Of a stretch of 64,000 nt of DNA, positions 31,473-40,388 are shown in pieces. The position numbers and the translations under genes were made by a program. Origin of the DNA: Candidatus Rhodobacter oscarellae (GTDB lineage Bacteria > Pseudomonadota > Alphaproteobacteria > Rhodobacterales > Rhodobacteraceae); assembly GCF_001078595.1 (NCBI RefSeq), contig NZ_LFTY01000001.1, positions 363,830-427,829 on the forward strand. Direction: 5' to 3'. The notes beneath the pieces are model-generated. The model saw only the letters and a program-made list of their open reading frames with translations, did not search any database and was not told the DNA's origin. The stretch's first letter is position 1. Every line of letters starts with the position of its first letter.

Positions 31473-32356
31473 CCCTGGAAGGCCTCGGCCAGGGCGTCGA
31501 ACACCACCCGGATGCGGCGGCTGGTATGCAGCTCGCGATGCGTTGTCAGCCAGACCGGGAATTTGATCGGCGCCAGGAAGGTCATCACGCGCTCGATCCC
31601 CGGGGTCGCCATCGCCACGCTCTCTTCCATCGTGGCGATGCCCAGCCCGCGGCGCACCATCTGCCAGGACACGATGCCGTTCTCGCAATGCAGCTTAAAG
31701 TTCTCGCGCTTTAGGTTCAGCCCGAATGGCTGCATGTATTCGATCATGCGCTCGGGCTCGCCGAAGCTGATGAAATCGTGGCCGTCCAGCTCTTCGGGCG
31801 ACTGCGGGCGCCCGCGCCGGTCAAGGTATTCCGTGGTGGCGTAGAAATGCGCCGTGGCCTCCTGCACCAGCTTCGCGATCAGCTCGGGCTCTTCGGGGCG
31901 CACATGGCGCATGGCGATATCGGCCTCGCGGTGCTGCAGGTCGCTGATCTGGTTGGTGGCCAGCACCTCGATCTCGATCAGCGGCGTGGCGCGGCGCAGC
32001 TTGGCGATGATCGGCGGCAGGAAATAGGCGGACAGCACGTCGCTGGCCGAGATGGTCACCTTGCCCTCCACGGCCTGGCTCTGCCCCGAGGCCGCCAGCG
32101 AGATCCGCCCCGCCGCCTCGCCCATCGCGCGCACATGGTCCAAAAGCTCCCGGCCCGACGGTGTCAGCGACAGGTTCCGCCCGACCCGCTCGAACAGGAC
32201 CACGCCCAGGCTTTCCTCTAAGGCCGCGACCTGCCGTCCCAGCGTGGGCTGGGTCAGCCCCAAAGCGCGCGCGCCCGCCGACAAGGAACCCTCTTCCACG
32301 GTGGCCAGAAAGCCCCGCACCTGGTTCCAATCGAAATTCACCGCCGCCCAATTCAT
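31439..32356 (-). CDS. LysR-family transcriptional regulator
   Basis: 305 residues from ATG 32356; the open frame continues upstream without a ribosome site. N-terminal winged helix: WNQVRGFLATVEEGSLSAGARALGLTQPTLGRQVAALEESLG, of which ALGLTQPTLGRQVAALEE is the classic core. A periplasmic-binding-like effector domain follows. Divergent from a small methyltransferase, with a palindromic site between them, which is the usual LysR arrangement for controlling the divergent gene. Effector unknown. Confidence 0.88.
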   Translation of the reverse strand: MNWAAVNFDWNQVRGFLATVEEGSLSAGARALGLTQPTLGRQVAALEESLGVVLFERVGRNLSLTPSGRELLDHVRAMGEAAGRISLAASGQSQAVEGKVTISASDVLSAYFLPPIIAKLRRATPLIEIEVLATNQISDLQHREADIAMRHVRPEEPELIAKLVQEATAHFYATTEYLDRRGRPQSPEELDGHDFISFGEPERMIEYMQPFGLNLKRENFKLHCENGIVSWQMVRRGLGIATMEESVAMATPGIERVMTFLAPIKFPVWLTTHRELHTSRRIRVVFDALAEAFQGHSTASSNVRI

Positions 32357-32376
32357 GCAAATACGTATAGCCGAAA

Positions 32377-32390
32377 TGCGGATTTCCGCA
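32377..32390. promoter_or_regulatory. Palindrome TGCGGATTTCCGCA, candidate LysR operator
   Basis: Six-bp arms TGCGGA/TCCGCA around TT in the 85-bp spacer between the LysR gene and the divergent methyltransferase. Size and position fit a LysR recognition site. Confidence 0.55.
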
Positions 32391-32441
32391 ATTTCATTCG
32401 CCTGCGCGCATGGGTACTCAGCCGCCAAAGGAGTAATGATT

Positions 32442-33065
32442 ATGCAAGCCGAAGCAAAATTCTGGGACCGCCTAGCGCGCAAATACGCCGCCAGCCCGAT
32501 TAAGAACATGACCGCATATGAGGCCACCCTGGCGCGGGTCCAGGCGCGGTTGGGCGCGGATGACAACGTGCTCGAGATGGGCTGCGGCACCGGCACCACC
32601 GCCCTGCGGCTGGCCGGAGGCGTGGCGCATTACACCGGCACGGATCTCAGCTCTGGCATGATTGATGTCGCGCGCGAGAAACTGGCCGAAAGCTGGCTGC
32701 CCAATGTCACCTTCACCGTCGCCCCGGCCGTCGAGACCCGCTTTGAGCGCGCCAGCTATGACGCCGTGCTCAGTTTCAACCTGCTGCACCTGCTCGAGGA
32801 CGTGCCCGCCGCGCTGAGCCGCGCGCATGACCTTTTGAAGCCCGGCGGGCTCTTGATCACCAAGACCCCCTGCCTGGCGCAGATGGGGCTGCATGTGCGG
32901 ATGATGGTGCCGGTGATGCGGTTCTTTGGAAAGGCGCCCTATGTCGGCTTCTTCAACGCCGCCGAGCTGAGCCTCATGATCGAAAGGGCGGGGTTCGCGC
33001 TGGAGGAGTCCCGCAGCTTTGAAGGCGCGCCGAACGCGCTCTACGTGGTTGCGCGGCGCCTATAG
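32442..33065 (+). CDS. Class I SAM-dependent methyltransferase
   Basis: 207 residues from ATG 32442, GGAG 8 nt upstream; the ATG at 32436 is too close to it. SAM motif NVLEMGCGTGTTALRLAGG, post-motif YTGTDLSSGMIDVAREK, and SFNLLHLLEDVPAALSRAHDLLKPGGLLITKTP, characteristic of the UbiE/Methyltransf_11 group. The substrate is unknown; phospholipid-type and small-molecule methyltransferases share this pattern. Probably the target of the divergent LysR regulator. Confidence 0.83.
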   Translation: MQAEAKFWDRLARKYAASPIKNMTAYEATLARVQARLGADDNVLEMGCGTGTTALRLAGGVAHYTGTDLSSGMIDVAREKLAESWLPNVTFTVAPAVETRFERASYDAVLSFNLLHLLEDVPAALSRAHDLLKPGGLLITKTPCLAQMGLHVRMMVPVMRFFGKAPYVGFFNAAELSLMIERAGFALEESRSFEGAPNALYVVARRL

Positions 33066-33086
33066 CGACGCGCGCGTGGCGTAGGA

Positions 33087-33191
33087 TTACTTGTCGGACT
33101 TGCCGCTGAGGTAGTCCGCCCAATGCGGGCAGGGCTCGGCGCGCAGGAAAGCGGCGATGCGGGCGAAGGCAATCGGGAACAGGCGGGTCAT
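33087..33191 (-). CDS. Possible 34-aa small protein
   Basis: ATG 33191 with AGGA 8 nt upstream. Product MTRLFPIAFARIAAFLRAEP then CPHWADYLSGKSDK. One Cys, an amphipathic basic N-terminal helix. Convergent with the methyltransferase (22 bp apart). Supported only by ribosome site, composition and a sensible stop; no family recognised. Confidence 0.4.
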   Translation of the reverse strand: MTRLFPIAFARIAAFLRAEPCPHWADYLSGKSDK

Positions 33192-33598
33192 CGGTCCATC
33201 CTATGGGTGTATCCAGCGTCTGATCGGCTCATACGCCCGGTTGGCGCACCGATCCACTTACAATCTGGTCAAGGCGCTATGCGCTGCGCGCATGGCGTCG
33301 GTTGGTTATCGGCTCCCCCTTAAACCAAGCGCAACTTGGGCTGCGGCCGACCTGGAGGTCGCTTGCGCATCAGATCAACCAACCGAAACACCTCTGGAAA
33401 TCGCAAGGTTTCAGCTAGATACGCGGTTGCAATTGCGGCCTCCTGGGGGAGGTCGGCCGCAGCCCAGGCAAGCTGGGCGGTTGCTCTATGTGAGGCCCGT
33501 TGCGTCTGGTGTCGGCAAGCGTTGCTAGCGTTACGCTCAAGACCAATGCCCGCTCCCGGCCAAACATGACCCTCGGAACCATCCCCCAACAACGAAAA
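33192..33598. other. About 400-bp gene-free stretch with nested inverted repeats
   Basis: No convincing gene. Two inverted repeats: CGGTTGGTT/AACCAACCG at 33299-33307 and 33377-33385, and a 16-bp perfect pair GGGCTGCGGCCGACCT at 33338-33353 with its complement at 33450-33465. A minus-strand frame reads like protein (LAWAAADLPQEAAIATAYLA) but lacks a start signal, so a gene remnant or repeat family member is possible. Confidence 0.45.
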
Positions 33599-33624
33599 AC
33601 GCCCCAGTGTCTCCACTGGGGCGT
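33599..33624 (-). terminator. Rho-independent terminator of the ribosomal protein operon
   Basis: Eleven-bp stem ACGCCCCAGTG/CACTGGGGCGT with loop TCTC. On the minus strand it is followed by TTTTTCGTT, 28 nt after the rpmD stop. A short T-run (CGTTTTCTTT) on the plus side makes it possibly bidirectional. Confidence 0.88.
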
Positions 33625-33651
33625 CGTTTTCTTTCCCAAGGGGAGGGGCGT

Positions 33652-33840
33652 TTAGCCCTTCTCCTCCACGATCTCGACCAGGTGCGGGACCTTGCGGATC
33701 ATGCCACGAACCGAGGGCGTGTCCTCAAGCTCGCGGGTCTTGTGCATTTTGTTCAGCCCCAGGCCGATCAGCGTCGCGCGCTGCTTCTCGGGGCGGCGGA
33801 TCGGGCTACCGATCTGCTTGACGACGATGGTCTTTGCCAT
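33652..33840 (-). CDS. rpmD: 50S ribosomal protein L30
   Basis: 62 residues with the L30 pattern [29 protein letters not shown]. Last gene of the local ribosomal cluster, followed directly by a strong terminator. In most bacteria rplO and secY come next; neither is present here. Confidence 0.96.
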   Translation of the reverse strand: MAKTIVVKQIGSPIRRPEKQRATLIGLGLNKMHKTRELEDTPSVRGMIRKVPHLVEIVEEKG

Positions 33841-33843
33841 GGT

Positions 33844-34428
33844 TTAGGCCTCCTCGGTCTCGGCGGCGGCGGGCGCGGGCGCCGGGGCCTCGTCCCGCTT
33901 GGGCAGGATGTCGGCGACCTTCTTGCCGCGGCGCTGCGCGACCATGCGGGGGCTCGACTCTTTGGTCAGGCCGTTGATGGTGGCGCGGATCATGTTGTAG
34001 GGGTTCTGGCTGCCGATCGACTTGGCGACGACGTCCTGGACGCCCAGCATCTCGAAGACGGCGCGCATCGGGCCACCGGCAATGATGCCGGTACCGGCGG
34101 GGGCGGTGCGCATCACGACCTTACCGGCGCCGTGGCGGCCCTCGATGTCGTGGTGCAGGGTGCGGCCCTCGCGCAGCGGCACGCGGATCATGGCGCGCTT
34201 GGCGGCCTCGGTGCCCTTGCGGATCGCCTCGGGGACCTCCTTGGCCTTGCCCTTGCCGAAGCCCACGCGGCCCTTCTGGTCGCCAACGACGACGAGCGCG
34301 GCGAAGCCAAAGTTCTTGCCGCCCTTGGTGGTCTTGGACACGCGGTTGATCGCGACCAGGCGGTCGGCGAATTCTGGGGTCTCGTCGCGGTCGCGACGGT
34401 TGCCCCGGCGGTTGTCTCGTTCAGCCAT
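33844..34428 (-). CDS. rpsE: 30S ribosomal protein S5
   Basis: 194 residues from ATG 34428 with AAAGGGAAG upstream; the frame extends further to 34476 without a site. Core [20 protein letters not shown] and the RNA-binding [16 protein letters not shown] are S5. It has an Ala/Pro/Glu-rich C-terminal tail ([14 protein letters not shown]) and an Arg-rich N-terminus. Three bp precede rpmD. Confidence 0.95.
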   Translation of the reverse strand: MAERDNRRGNRRDRDETPEFADRLVAINRVSKTTKGGKNFGFAALVVVGDQKGRVGFGKGKAKEVPEAIRKGTEAAKRAMIRVPLREGRTLHHDIEGRHGAGKVVMRTAPAGTGIIAGGPMRAVFEMLGVQDVVAKSIGSQNPYNMIRATINGLTKESSPRMVAQRRGKKVADILPKRDEAPAPAPAAAETEEA

Positions 34429-34562
34429 TGGCTTCCCTTTGTTGCAGGGCCGCGGATGCGGGCCCGGATTGTCCAACCTCGGTGGCCTTGCGGCCCCAGG
34501 TCATCGGGGCGTGATTGCCCTCAGGGTGAAGGTCGCGGCCCGCAGGGCCGCCACCCTCTTGT

Positions 34563-34922
34563 TTAGATCTTCAGCCCGCCCTCGCGCGCGGCTTCGGCCA
34601 GGGCCTTCACCTTGCCGTGGAACAGGAAGCCGCCGCGGTCGAAATAGGCCTCTTCCACGCCGGCTTTCTTGGCGCGCTCGGCAATCGCCGCGCCGACCTT
34701 GGTGGCCGCCTCGACGTTGTTCTGCCCAACGCAGCCCAGGTCCTTCTCGAGCGACGAGGCGGAGGCCAAGGTGACCCCGTTCACGTCGTCGATCAGCTGG
34801 ACGCTGATGTTCTTGTTCGAGCGATGCACGCTGAGGCGCGCACGCCCCGCGTTCACCTTGCGAAGCTTGTTCCGGACGCGCAGGCGGCGCTTGAGGAACA
34901 GTGTCCGTTTGCTGTTTGCCAT
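34563..34922 (-). CDS. rplR: 50S ribosomal protein L18
   Basis: 119 residues: [30 protein letters not shown] and [25 protein letters not shown] are L18 (5S rRNA binding). The spacer to rpsE is 134 bp, longer than other gaps in this operon, and shows no gene. Confidence 0.96.
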   Translation of the reverse strand: MANSKRTLFLKRRLRVRNKLRKVNAGRARLSVHRSNKNISVQLIDDVNGVTLASASSLEKDLGCVGQNNVEAATKVGAAIAERAKKAGVEEAYFDRGGFLFHGKVKALAEAAREGGLKI

Positions 34923-34933
34923 CTGTCTGGTCC

Positions 34934-35467
34934 TTACTTCTTCTTGCCTTCCTTACGGAAGATGTACTCGTCTTTGTACTTGATGCCCTTGCCCTTATAG
35001 GGCTCCGGCTTGCGCCATTCGCGGATGTTGGCCGCGACCTGGCCGACGAGCTGCTGGTCGGCGCCCTCCACGACGATCTCGGTCTGCTTGGGGCAGGTCA
35101 CGGTCACGCCTTGGGGCACGTCAAAGTTCACTTCGTGGCTGTAGCCCAGGTTCAGCTTCAGGGTGTTGCCCTGCATCTGCGCCCGGTAGCCCACGCCGTT
35201 GATCTCAAGCTCTTTCTTGAAGCCCGCGGACACGCCGGTCACCAGGTTGGCGATCTGCGTGCGGCTCATGCCCCATTGCTGCTTGGCACGCTTGGAGCTG
35301 CCGCGCGGGGTGACGCTGACCTTGCCGTCGTCGACGGTCAGGGTCACGTCGTCGGTGGCGGTGAAGCTGCGGGTGCCCTTGGGCCCCTTCACCTCGACCG
35401 TCTGGCCGCTGACCTTGGCTTCAACACCAGAGGGCAGATCAACCGGTCGCTTTCCAATTCGAGACAT
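34934..35467 (-). CDS. rplF: 50S ribosomal protein L6
   Basis: 177 residues. [20 protein letters not shown] at the N-terminus and [17 protein letters not shown] near the end are diagnostic of L6. Full family length; 11 bp before rplR. Confidence 0.97.
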   Translation of the reverse strand: MSRIGKRPVDLPSGVEAKVSGQTVEVKGPKGTRSFTATDDVTLTVDDGKVSVTPRGSSKRAKQQWGMSRTQIANLVTGVSAGFKKELEINGVGYRAQMQGNTLKLNLGYSHEVNFDVPQGVTVTCPKQTEIVVEGADQQLVGQVAANIREWRKPEPYKGKGIKYKDEYIFRKEGKKK

Positions 35468-35478
35468 ATCAGCCCTCC

Positions 35479-35871
35479 TTAGAATACGGTGCAGAGCACT
35501 TCGCCGCCAACATTCTGGCTGCGCGCGCTTGCGTCCGACATCACGCCCTTGGGCGTGGACACGATCGACACGCCCAGGCCCTGACGGACCGAGGGGATGT
35601 CCTTGACGCCCATATACACGCGGCGGCCCGGCTTGCTGACCCGCTTAAGCTCGCGGATAACAGGGGTGCCCTCGTAGTATTTTAGGCTGATCTCGATGGC
35701 GGGATGGCCGTCCACACCCTGGGTCTCTTCGTAACCGCGGATGTAGCCTTCGTCGGCCAGAACATCGAGCACCCACTTGCGCAGCTTGGAGGCCGGCGTG
35801 AGTGTGGTTGACTTGCCTCGCATCTGCGCATTGCGGATCCGGGTCAGCATATCTCCGAGAGGATCGTTCAT
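35479..35871 (-). CDS. rpsH: 30S ribosomal protein S8
   Basis: 130 residues starting [19 protein letters not shown] and ending [22 protein letters not shown] in pieces typical of S8 (16S binding and operon autoregulation in E. coli). Confidence 0.97.
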   Translation of the reverse strand: MNDPLGDMLTRIRNAQMRGKSTTLTPASKLRKWVLDVLADEGYIRGYEETQGVDGHPAIEISLKYYEGTPVIRELKRVSKPGRRVYMGVKDIPSVRQGLGVSIVSTPKGVMSDASARSQNVGGEVLCTVF

Positions 35872-35883
35872 CTCATACCCTCC

Positions 35884-36189
35884 TTACCAGCTCGACTTTA
35901 CGAGGCCGGGGATCTGTCCGATCGACCCCAGCTCGCGCAGTGCGATCCGGCTGATTTTCAGCTTGCGATAATAGGCGTGCGGGCGGCCCGTCAGCTGGCA
36001 GCGGTTGTGCAGCCGAGTGGCGGACGAGTTCCGCGGCAGTTTCGCCAGCTTCATCGACAGGCGCACGCGGTCGCCCAGGGGCAGCTCGCGGTCCTGCAGT
36101 TGCTCTTTCATCGCGGCGCGCTTGGCGGCGTATTTGTCCACCAGCTTCTGGCGCTTCTTCTCGCGCTCGATCATTGCTTTTTTAGCCAT
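35884..36189 (-). CDS. rpsN: 30S ribosomal protein S14, zinc-independent type
   Basis: 101 residues, the long C-minus form: no CxxC zinc motif, [20 protein letters not shown]-like core read as [18 protein letters not shown] and the conserved [22 protein letters not shown] end (cited in part). Thus this copy does not need zinc. Confidence 0.96.
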   Translation of the reverse strand: MAKKAMIEREKKRQKLVDKYAAKRAAMKEQLQDRELPLGDRVRLSMKLAKLPRNSSATRLHNRCQLTGRPHAYYRKLKISRIALRELGSIGQIPGLVKSSW

Positions 36190-36207
36190 GTCTTTGTTCC
36201 TCCGCGC

Positions 36208-36768
36208 TTAGGCTCTGAAGGGCATGTTGAAATGCTTCAACAGCGCCTTGGCTTCCGCGTCGGTGTTCGCGGTGGTGGCAATTACGATGTCCAGGCCCCA
36301 GATCTCGTCGACCTTGTCATAGTCGATCTCGGGGAAGACGATGTGTTCCTTCAGGCCCATGGCGAAGTTGCCGCGGCCGTCAAAGGACGGCTTCACGCCG
36401 CGGAAGTCCCGCACGCGCGGCAGCGCGACGGTGACCAGGCGGTCAAGGAAGTCGTACATGCGGTCGGCGCGCAGCGTCACCTTGGTGCCTAGCGCCATGC
36501 CCTCGCGGACGCGGAAGGTCGCGATGGACTTCTTGGCGATGTTGACCATGGCCTTCTGGCCGGCGATGGCGGTCAGGTCAGCCTGGGCCGACTTGGCCTT
36601 CTTGCTGTCCTTCACCGCCTCGGCGCCGCAGCCGATGTTGAGAACGATCTTCTCAACGCGCGGGATCTGCATGTCGTTCTTGTAGCCGAATTCCTCTTTC
36701 ATCGCGGCACGGATGGTGTCCGCGTAGAGGGTCTTCATGCGCGGGGTGTAGGTTGCGGCATCAAGCAT
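36208..36768 (-). CDS. rplE: 50S ribosomal protein L5
   Basis: 186 residues; [19 protein letters not shown] and [18 protein letters not shown] with [16 protein letters not shown] are L5 signatures (5S rRNA and P-site tRNA contact). Overlaps rplX by 8 bp. Confidence 0.97.
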   Translation of the reverse strand: MLDAATYTPRMKTLYADTIRAAMKEEFGYKNDMQIPRVEKIVLNIGCGAEAVKDSKKAKSAQADLTAIAGQKAMVNIAKKSIATFRVREGMALGTKVTLRADRMYDFLDRLVTVALPRVRDFRGVKPSFDGRGNFAMGLKEHIVFPEIDYDKVDEIWGLDIVIATTANTDAEAKALLKHFNMPFRA

Positions 36769-37072
36769 CGATCACGTCCCCCGTGGTCTTGGCAAAGCGG
36801 ACCTTCTTGTCGCCTTCCATGCGGAAGCCAACGCGGGTGGCTTTGCCGTTGGCGTCTACATAGGCCAGGTTCGACAGGTCGATGGGCATCGCCTTGGGCT
36901 GGCGCCCGCCCTGGCTGGTCTGGGTCTGGCGGGTGTGGCGGATGGCCACGTTCAGCCCGTCGACCACGGCCTTGCCGGCCTGCGGGTCCACCGACGAGAT
37001 CTCGCCCGTCTTGCCCTTGTCCTTACCGGTCAGCACGACAACGGTGTCGCCCTTCTTCAGTTTCGCGGCCAT
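36761..37072 (-). CDS. rplX: 50S ribosomal protein L24
   Basis: 103 residues with the KOW-motif start [20 protein letters not shown] followed by [15 protein letters not shown]. Assembly-initiating 23S binder. Two bp after rplN. Confidence 0.97.
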   Translation of the reverse strand: MAAKLKKGDTVVVLTGKDKGKTGEISSVDPQAGKAVVDGLNVAIRHTRQTQTSQGGRQPKAMPIDLSNLAYVDANGKATRVGFRMEGDKKVRFAKTTGDVIDA

Positions 37073-37074
37073 GA

Positions 37075-37443
37075 TTACAGCACCTCCGGAGCGAGCGAGA
37101 TGATCTTCATGAAGTTCTTGCCGCGCAGCTCGCGCACGACGGGCCCGAAGATACGGGTGCCGACGGGCTCGTTGGCGTTGTTGAGGATCACCGCGGCGTT
37201 GCGGTCAAAGCGGATGGCGGTGCCGTCCTCGCGACGGACCTCCTTGGCGGTGCGCACGACAACGGCCTTGCGGACGTCGCCCTTCTTGACGCGGCCGCGC
37301 GGGATGGCTTCCTTGACCGACACCACGATGATGTCGCCCACAGAGGCGTATTTCCGCTTGGACCCGCCGAGCACCTTGATGCACTGAACCCGGCGCGCGC
37401 CAGAGTTGTCAGCGACATCCAGATTAGTCTGCATCTGGATCAT
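37075..37443 (-). CDS. rplN: 50S ribosomal protein L14
   Basis: 122 residues: [41 protein letters not shown] and [20 protein letters not shown] are L14. Full length, no oddities. Spacer to rpsQ is 81 bp. Confidence 0.97.
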   Translation of the reverse strand: MIQMQTNLDVADNSGARRVQCIKVLGGSKRKYASVGDIIVVSVKEAIPRGRVKKGDVRKAVVVRTAKEVRREDGTAIRFDRNAAVILNNANEPVGTRIFGPVVRELRGKNFMKIISLAPEVL

Positions 37444-37524
37444 TTGGTTTCTCCCGACTTCCCGGACCGCCTAAGGTTTGGACATAGGCCCGGGGGTTTC
37501 GCTTAAACTGAGAAAGGTGACCGC

Positions 37525-37755
37525 CTATTCGGCAATCACCTCCCAGCGTTTGGTCTTCGAGATGGGCGCGCATTCCTGAATGCGTACGGTGTCGCCTACC
37601 TTGAATGAATCGTTCGCGTCATGGGCGCGATACTTCTTGGACTTCTTGATCGTCTTCTGCAGCAATGGGTGCTTGTAGCGGCGCACCACCTGCACGGTGA
37701 CGGTCTGGGCGTTCTGGTCCGAGGTTACGGTGCCGGAGAGGATTCGCTTGGGCAT
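37525..37755 (-). CDS. rpsQ: 30S ribosomal protein S17
   Basis: 76 residues: [20 protein letters not shown] and [20 protein letters not shown] are S17. Six bp after rpmC. Confidence 0.96.
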   Translation of the reverse strand: MPKRILSGTVTSDQNAQTVTVQVVRRYKHPLLQKTIKKSKKYRAHDANDSFKVGDTVRIQECAPISKTKRWEVIAE

Positions 37756-37761
37756 CTGGTC

Positions 37762-37968
37762 TTACTCCTCGGCAGCCGCGGACGCGGCCTTTTCGTTCAG
37801 GATGGTGAGCACGCGCGCGGTGTCACGCTTGACCACCCGCATCCGCGCGGTGTTCTCCAGCTGGCCCGAGGCCTGCTGAAAGCGCAGATTGAAGCTCTCT
37901 TTTTTCAGGTTTGCCAACTCGTCACGGAGCTGGTCGGGAGTCTTCTCCCGCAGTTCGCTGGCGTTCAT
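37762..37968 (-). CDS. rpmC: 50S ribosomal protein L29
   Basis: 68 residues from ATG 37968 with AAGGAAA upstream (an in-frame GTG/ATG further upstream lacks one). [20 protein letters not shown] and [14 protein letters not shown] are L29. First gene of this cluster: rplP, which normally precedes it, is missing, and a promoter region lies upstream instead. Confidence 0.95.
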   Translation of the reverse strand: MNASELREKTPDQLRDELANLKKESFNLRFQQASGQLENTARMRVVKRDTARVLTILNEKAASAAAEE

Positions 37969-38049
37969 GCCATTTCCTTTTTCAACAGTCACCGGCGGGC
38001 CGCACTGGGGCGTGACCCCGATTCCGGTGGAGATCGTGGTAAGATGCGC

Positions 38050-38078
38050 CGTATAGGGCCCCTACCCTAACCACGCAA
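38050..38078 (-). promoter_or_regulatory. Predicted promoter of the rpmC-rpmD operon
   Basis: On the minus strand TTGCGT (38078-38073), 17-nt spacer, TATACG (38055-38050). It lies in the 264-bp gene-free stretch upstream of rpmC, which otherwise shows no convincing gene. This gives the split ribosomal cluster its own promoter. Confidence 0.6.
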
Positions 38079-38232
38079 GCCCTAAATTTCTTCGCCGCAT
38101 CTTTCGCCACCGACCTCAGACCGCGCGTAGCAGTAGCGCCAAAATACGCGACCTTCGGTTGACAGGCGCAGGGCGATGAACGCGGGCTCAACATGGTCGG
38201 CCTTCTCTGCAAGCTACGGAAGTCTCGCTGGG

Positions 38233-38958
38233 CTACTTAGTGAGCTCGATGCAATGCTCCACCTCATCCAGCAGCCCCCGCGTCTCGGCATCCTCGATCC
38301 CCAGCTGGTCGAGTTTCTCCACCAGCTTGCGCAGGTAGTCCGCGGCAGTGCCCAGGATGCCCTGCCCTGTGGCGATCATCCGCACCTGGTCGTCTCGGCT
38401 GATATCCGGGCGCACGTCCGGGGCGTCGTGGTCGGCCACAAACGCCAGCGCCTCGACCGCGCCCTGCGGCGTCTCGGCGGGCATGAACACCGCGTGATAA
38501 CCCGCGCAGATCATCTCGCGGTGCCACAAGAGGTAGGTCTCCGCCTCCAGCACCTCCGCCGAGATGCGAAAGGCCAGCCCCTCGCAGCCCGCCCCCGCGT
38601 CCAGCGCCGCCATCAGCCCTGGTTGGTCCTCGGTGCCGCGCCCGCCATAGGTCTCCAGCAGGATGAACTTGCGTGCGTAGCCCTCGATGCGCGCCCGGCG
38701 GATCTCGGCGAAGTGCAGCGCCGGGTCCCACATCAGCGAGCCATAGGCAAAGACCCAGAGGTCGCGCCCCATCCGGCCCGCCAGGGTCTGGGCGCGCAGC
38801 GCCTCGCGCTCCGCATCGGAGTACCACCAGCCGCCGGGCAGGTTATGCGTGCGCCCCAGCTCCTCTAGGAACGGGATCGACATCTTGCGCATGAACGACC
38901 CCGCCGGGTCGTCGATCTTGCCGCGCAGCTCGGGGTGGTGGCGGAATGGGTCGGCCAT
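38233..38958 (-). CDS. ChaC-like gamma-glutamylcyclotransferase
   Basis: 241 residues. The substrate-binding signature FAYGSLMWDPAL occurs at about residue 70, then RKFILLETYGGRGTEDQPGL (ChaC-type with the YGG/RGT segment) and YLLWHREMICAGYHAVFMP. Cleaves gamma-glutamyl bonds (probably glutathione) releasing 5-oxoproline. A CCGAC array lies 92 bp upstream of its start and points towards it, between it and the MFS gene. Confidence 0.87.
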   Translation of the reverse strand: MADPFRHHPELRGKIDDPAGSFMRKMSIPFLEELGRTHNLPGGWWYSDAEREALRAQTLAGRMGRDLWVFAYGSLMWDPALHFAEIRRARIEGYARKFILLETYGGRGTEDQPGLMAALDAGAGCEGLAFRISAEVLEAETYLLWHREMICAGYHAVFMPAETPQGAVEALAFVADHDAPDVRPDISRDDQVRMIATGQGILGTAADYLRKLVEKLDQLGIEDAETRGLLDEVEHCIELTK

Positions 38959-39049
38959 GACAGGGTCCTTTGCGGCGGTCTGCGCGCAGCCTAGCCTCCG
39001 CGCGGCCTGTTAACCATGGGGGAGGCCCGACAAGGTGCCATACGCAAGG

Positions 39050-39076
39050 CCGACGCTTTGCCGACGTTTTGCCGAC
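39050..39076 (+). repeat. 11-nt-phased CCGAC array, copy C
   Basis: CCGAC begins at 39050, 39061 and 39072, 11 nt apart; GCCATAC precedes one period upstream (39037-39043). The spacer CGTTTTG here is shared with copy B. It lies in the 229-bp spacer upstream of the cyclotransferase gene. Confidence 0.88.
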
Positions 39077-39187
39077 ACGCGGTTTTCCATGGAAATAAGG
39101 CGTTAAGAGGTGATTCTCCGGGCGCGGCACCGGATGCGCCGCGCGGCGCGTTAAGGTTTTGAACACCCGCCCCGCGCGCTCGGCGCG

Positions 39188-40351
39188 CTAGGGCGCGCTC
39201 CGGGACCTTTGGCGCCAGAACGCGAAGACCGCGATGAACAGGAACAGCGCCGCCAGCGTGAGAGAGAAACCGGACGTGCCCGCAAGCTCCATCGCCACCC
39301 CCGTCGCCGGCGCCCCCACGACGCCGCCAATGCCGAAGGCCAGGGCGAAGGCCGCGTTGCCCGCCACCAGCTCTCCGCCCTCGAAGCGATCCCCCAGCTC
39401 TGACATCGCCATCGTGTAGAGCCCGCCCGCCACGGCGCCCCAAACGAACAGCACCGACAGGAACAAGGCCGGGCTATGGACCACCGCAGGCAGCGCCAGG
39501 GCCCCCGCCACGCCGAGGCAGGCGCACAAGATCATCATCCCGCGCCGGGACGTGCGGTCCGACGCCCAGCCAAGCGGTATCTGAAGGAAGGTGTTGCCCA
39601 GGATGCAGACCGACAACGCGATGGCGATAAAGCCAACGCCCAGGCCGCTCTCCAGCCCGTAGACCGGGAACAGCGCCAGGATCGCCGCATCCCAGAACGC
39701 AAACGCCGCCACCGCCGCCAAGAGCACCGGCGCGCGCCGCAAGAACGCCCAGCTTGATGTCGGGCTGTCCTCGGCAAAGCTCGGCATGTCGCGGCGGATC
39801 GCCAGCACCAGCGGGATCGCCGCCCCGCAGAGCCCCGCCCCAATGGCAAAGGGCCAATAGCTCTCGACCCCCGCGAAGGACAGGATCAGCGGGCCCAGCC
39901 CGAACCCCGCCGACAGAGCGGTCGCGTAAAGCCCAATGACGCGCCCCCGAGACCGCGGGCTGGCCAGCTGATTGATCCAGGTCTCCGAGACGATGAAGAC
40001 CCCGACATCGACCACGCCTAGGCAGAACCGCAGCGCCATGATCGCCACGAAGGATTGCGTCAGGCCGAGCAGCGCGATCACCAGGCCCGAGACCGCCAGG
40101 CACACCACCGCCACCGGCCAGGCGCCCACCCGCCGCACCAGCCGGGGATAGAAGGGCGAGGCCAGCAGCACGCCGATGGGCGTCATCGCCGCGTTCAATC
40201 CGATCGCGGTTTTGTCGTGCCCCGCCGCCTCTAGCACGAAGGACAGCAGCGGATAGGTCAGCCCTATGGTCAGCGAGAATATAGTGGCGCAGGCGATGGC
40301 CCCGATGATCCCCGCGCGGGCTGCGGCGGCGGGTGACGACGGCTGGCTCAT
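39188..40351 (-). CDS. MFS transporter (YfcJ/UMF-like)
   Basis: 387 residues, twelve TM helices. MFS loop motifs FYPRLVRRVGAWPV and GWASDRTSRRGMM in place of G-x3-D-R-x-G-R. RFCLGVVDVGVFIVSETW between helices 4 and 5 is typical of the YfcJ-type drug/metabolite exporter group. The start is 37 bp after the stop of the flavoprotein gene, so it may be the last gene of the pot operon. Substrate unknown. Confidence 0.82.
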   Translation of the reverse strand: MSQPSSPAAAARAGIIGAIACATIFSLTIGLTYPLLSFVLEAAGHDKTAIGLNAAMTPIGVLLASPFYPRLVRRVGAWPVAVVCLAVSGLVIALLGLTQSFVAIMALRFCLGVVDVGVFIVSETWINQLASPRSRGRVIGLYATALSAGFGLGPLILSFAGVESYWPFAIGAGLCGAAIPLVLAIRRDMPSFAEDSPTSSWAFLRRAPVLLAAVAAFAFWDAAILALFPVYGLESGLGVGFIAIALSVCILGNTFLQIPLGWASDRTSRRGMMILCACLGVAGALALPAVVHSPALFLSVLFVWGAVAGGLYTMAMSELGDRFEGGELVAGNAAFALAFGIGGVVGAPATGVAMELAGTSGFSLTLAALFLFIAVFAFWRQRSRSAP

Positions 40352-40388
40352 GCGGTGCTCGGAGCCTTAGCGCCAAGCGCGGCGCGGG

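Noticed and set aside
33652-37968. Separate promoters within the ribosomal cluster
   Set aside because: The 81-bp and 134-bp spacers (37444-37524, 34429-34562) show no convincing -10/-35 pairs.
9486-39076. CCGAC arrays as CRISPR or minisatellite
   Set aside because: Units of 5 nt with unlike 6-nt spacers at three separate sites do not match CRISPR repeats, and there is no cas gene.
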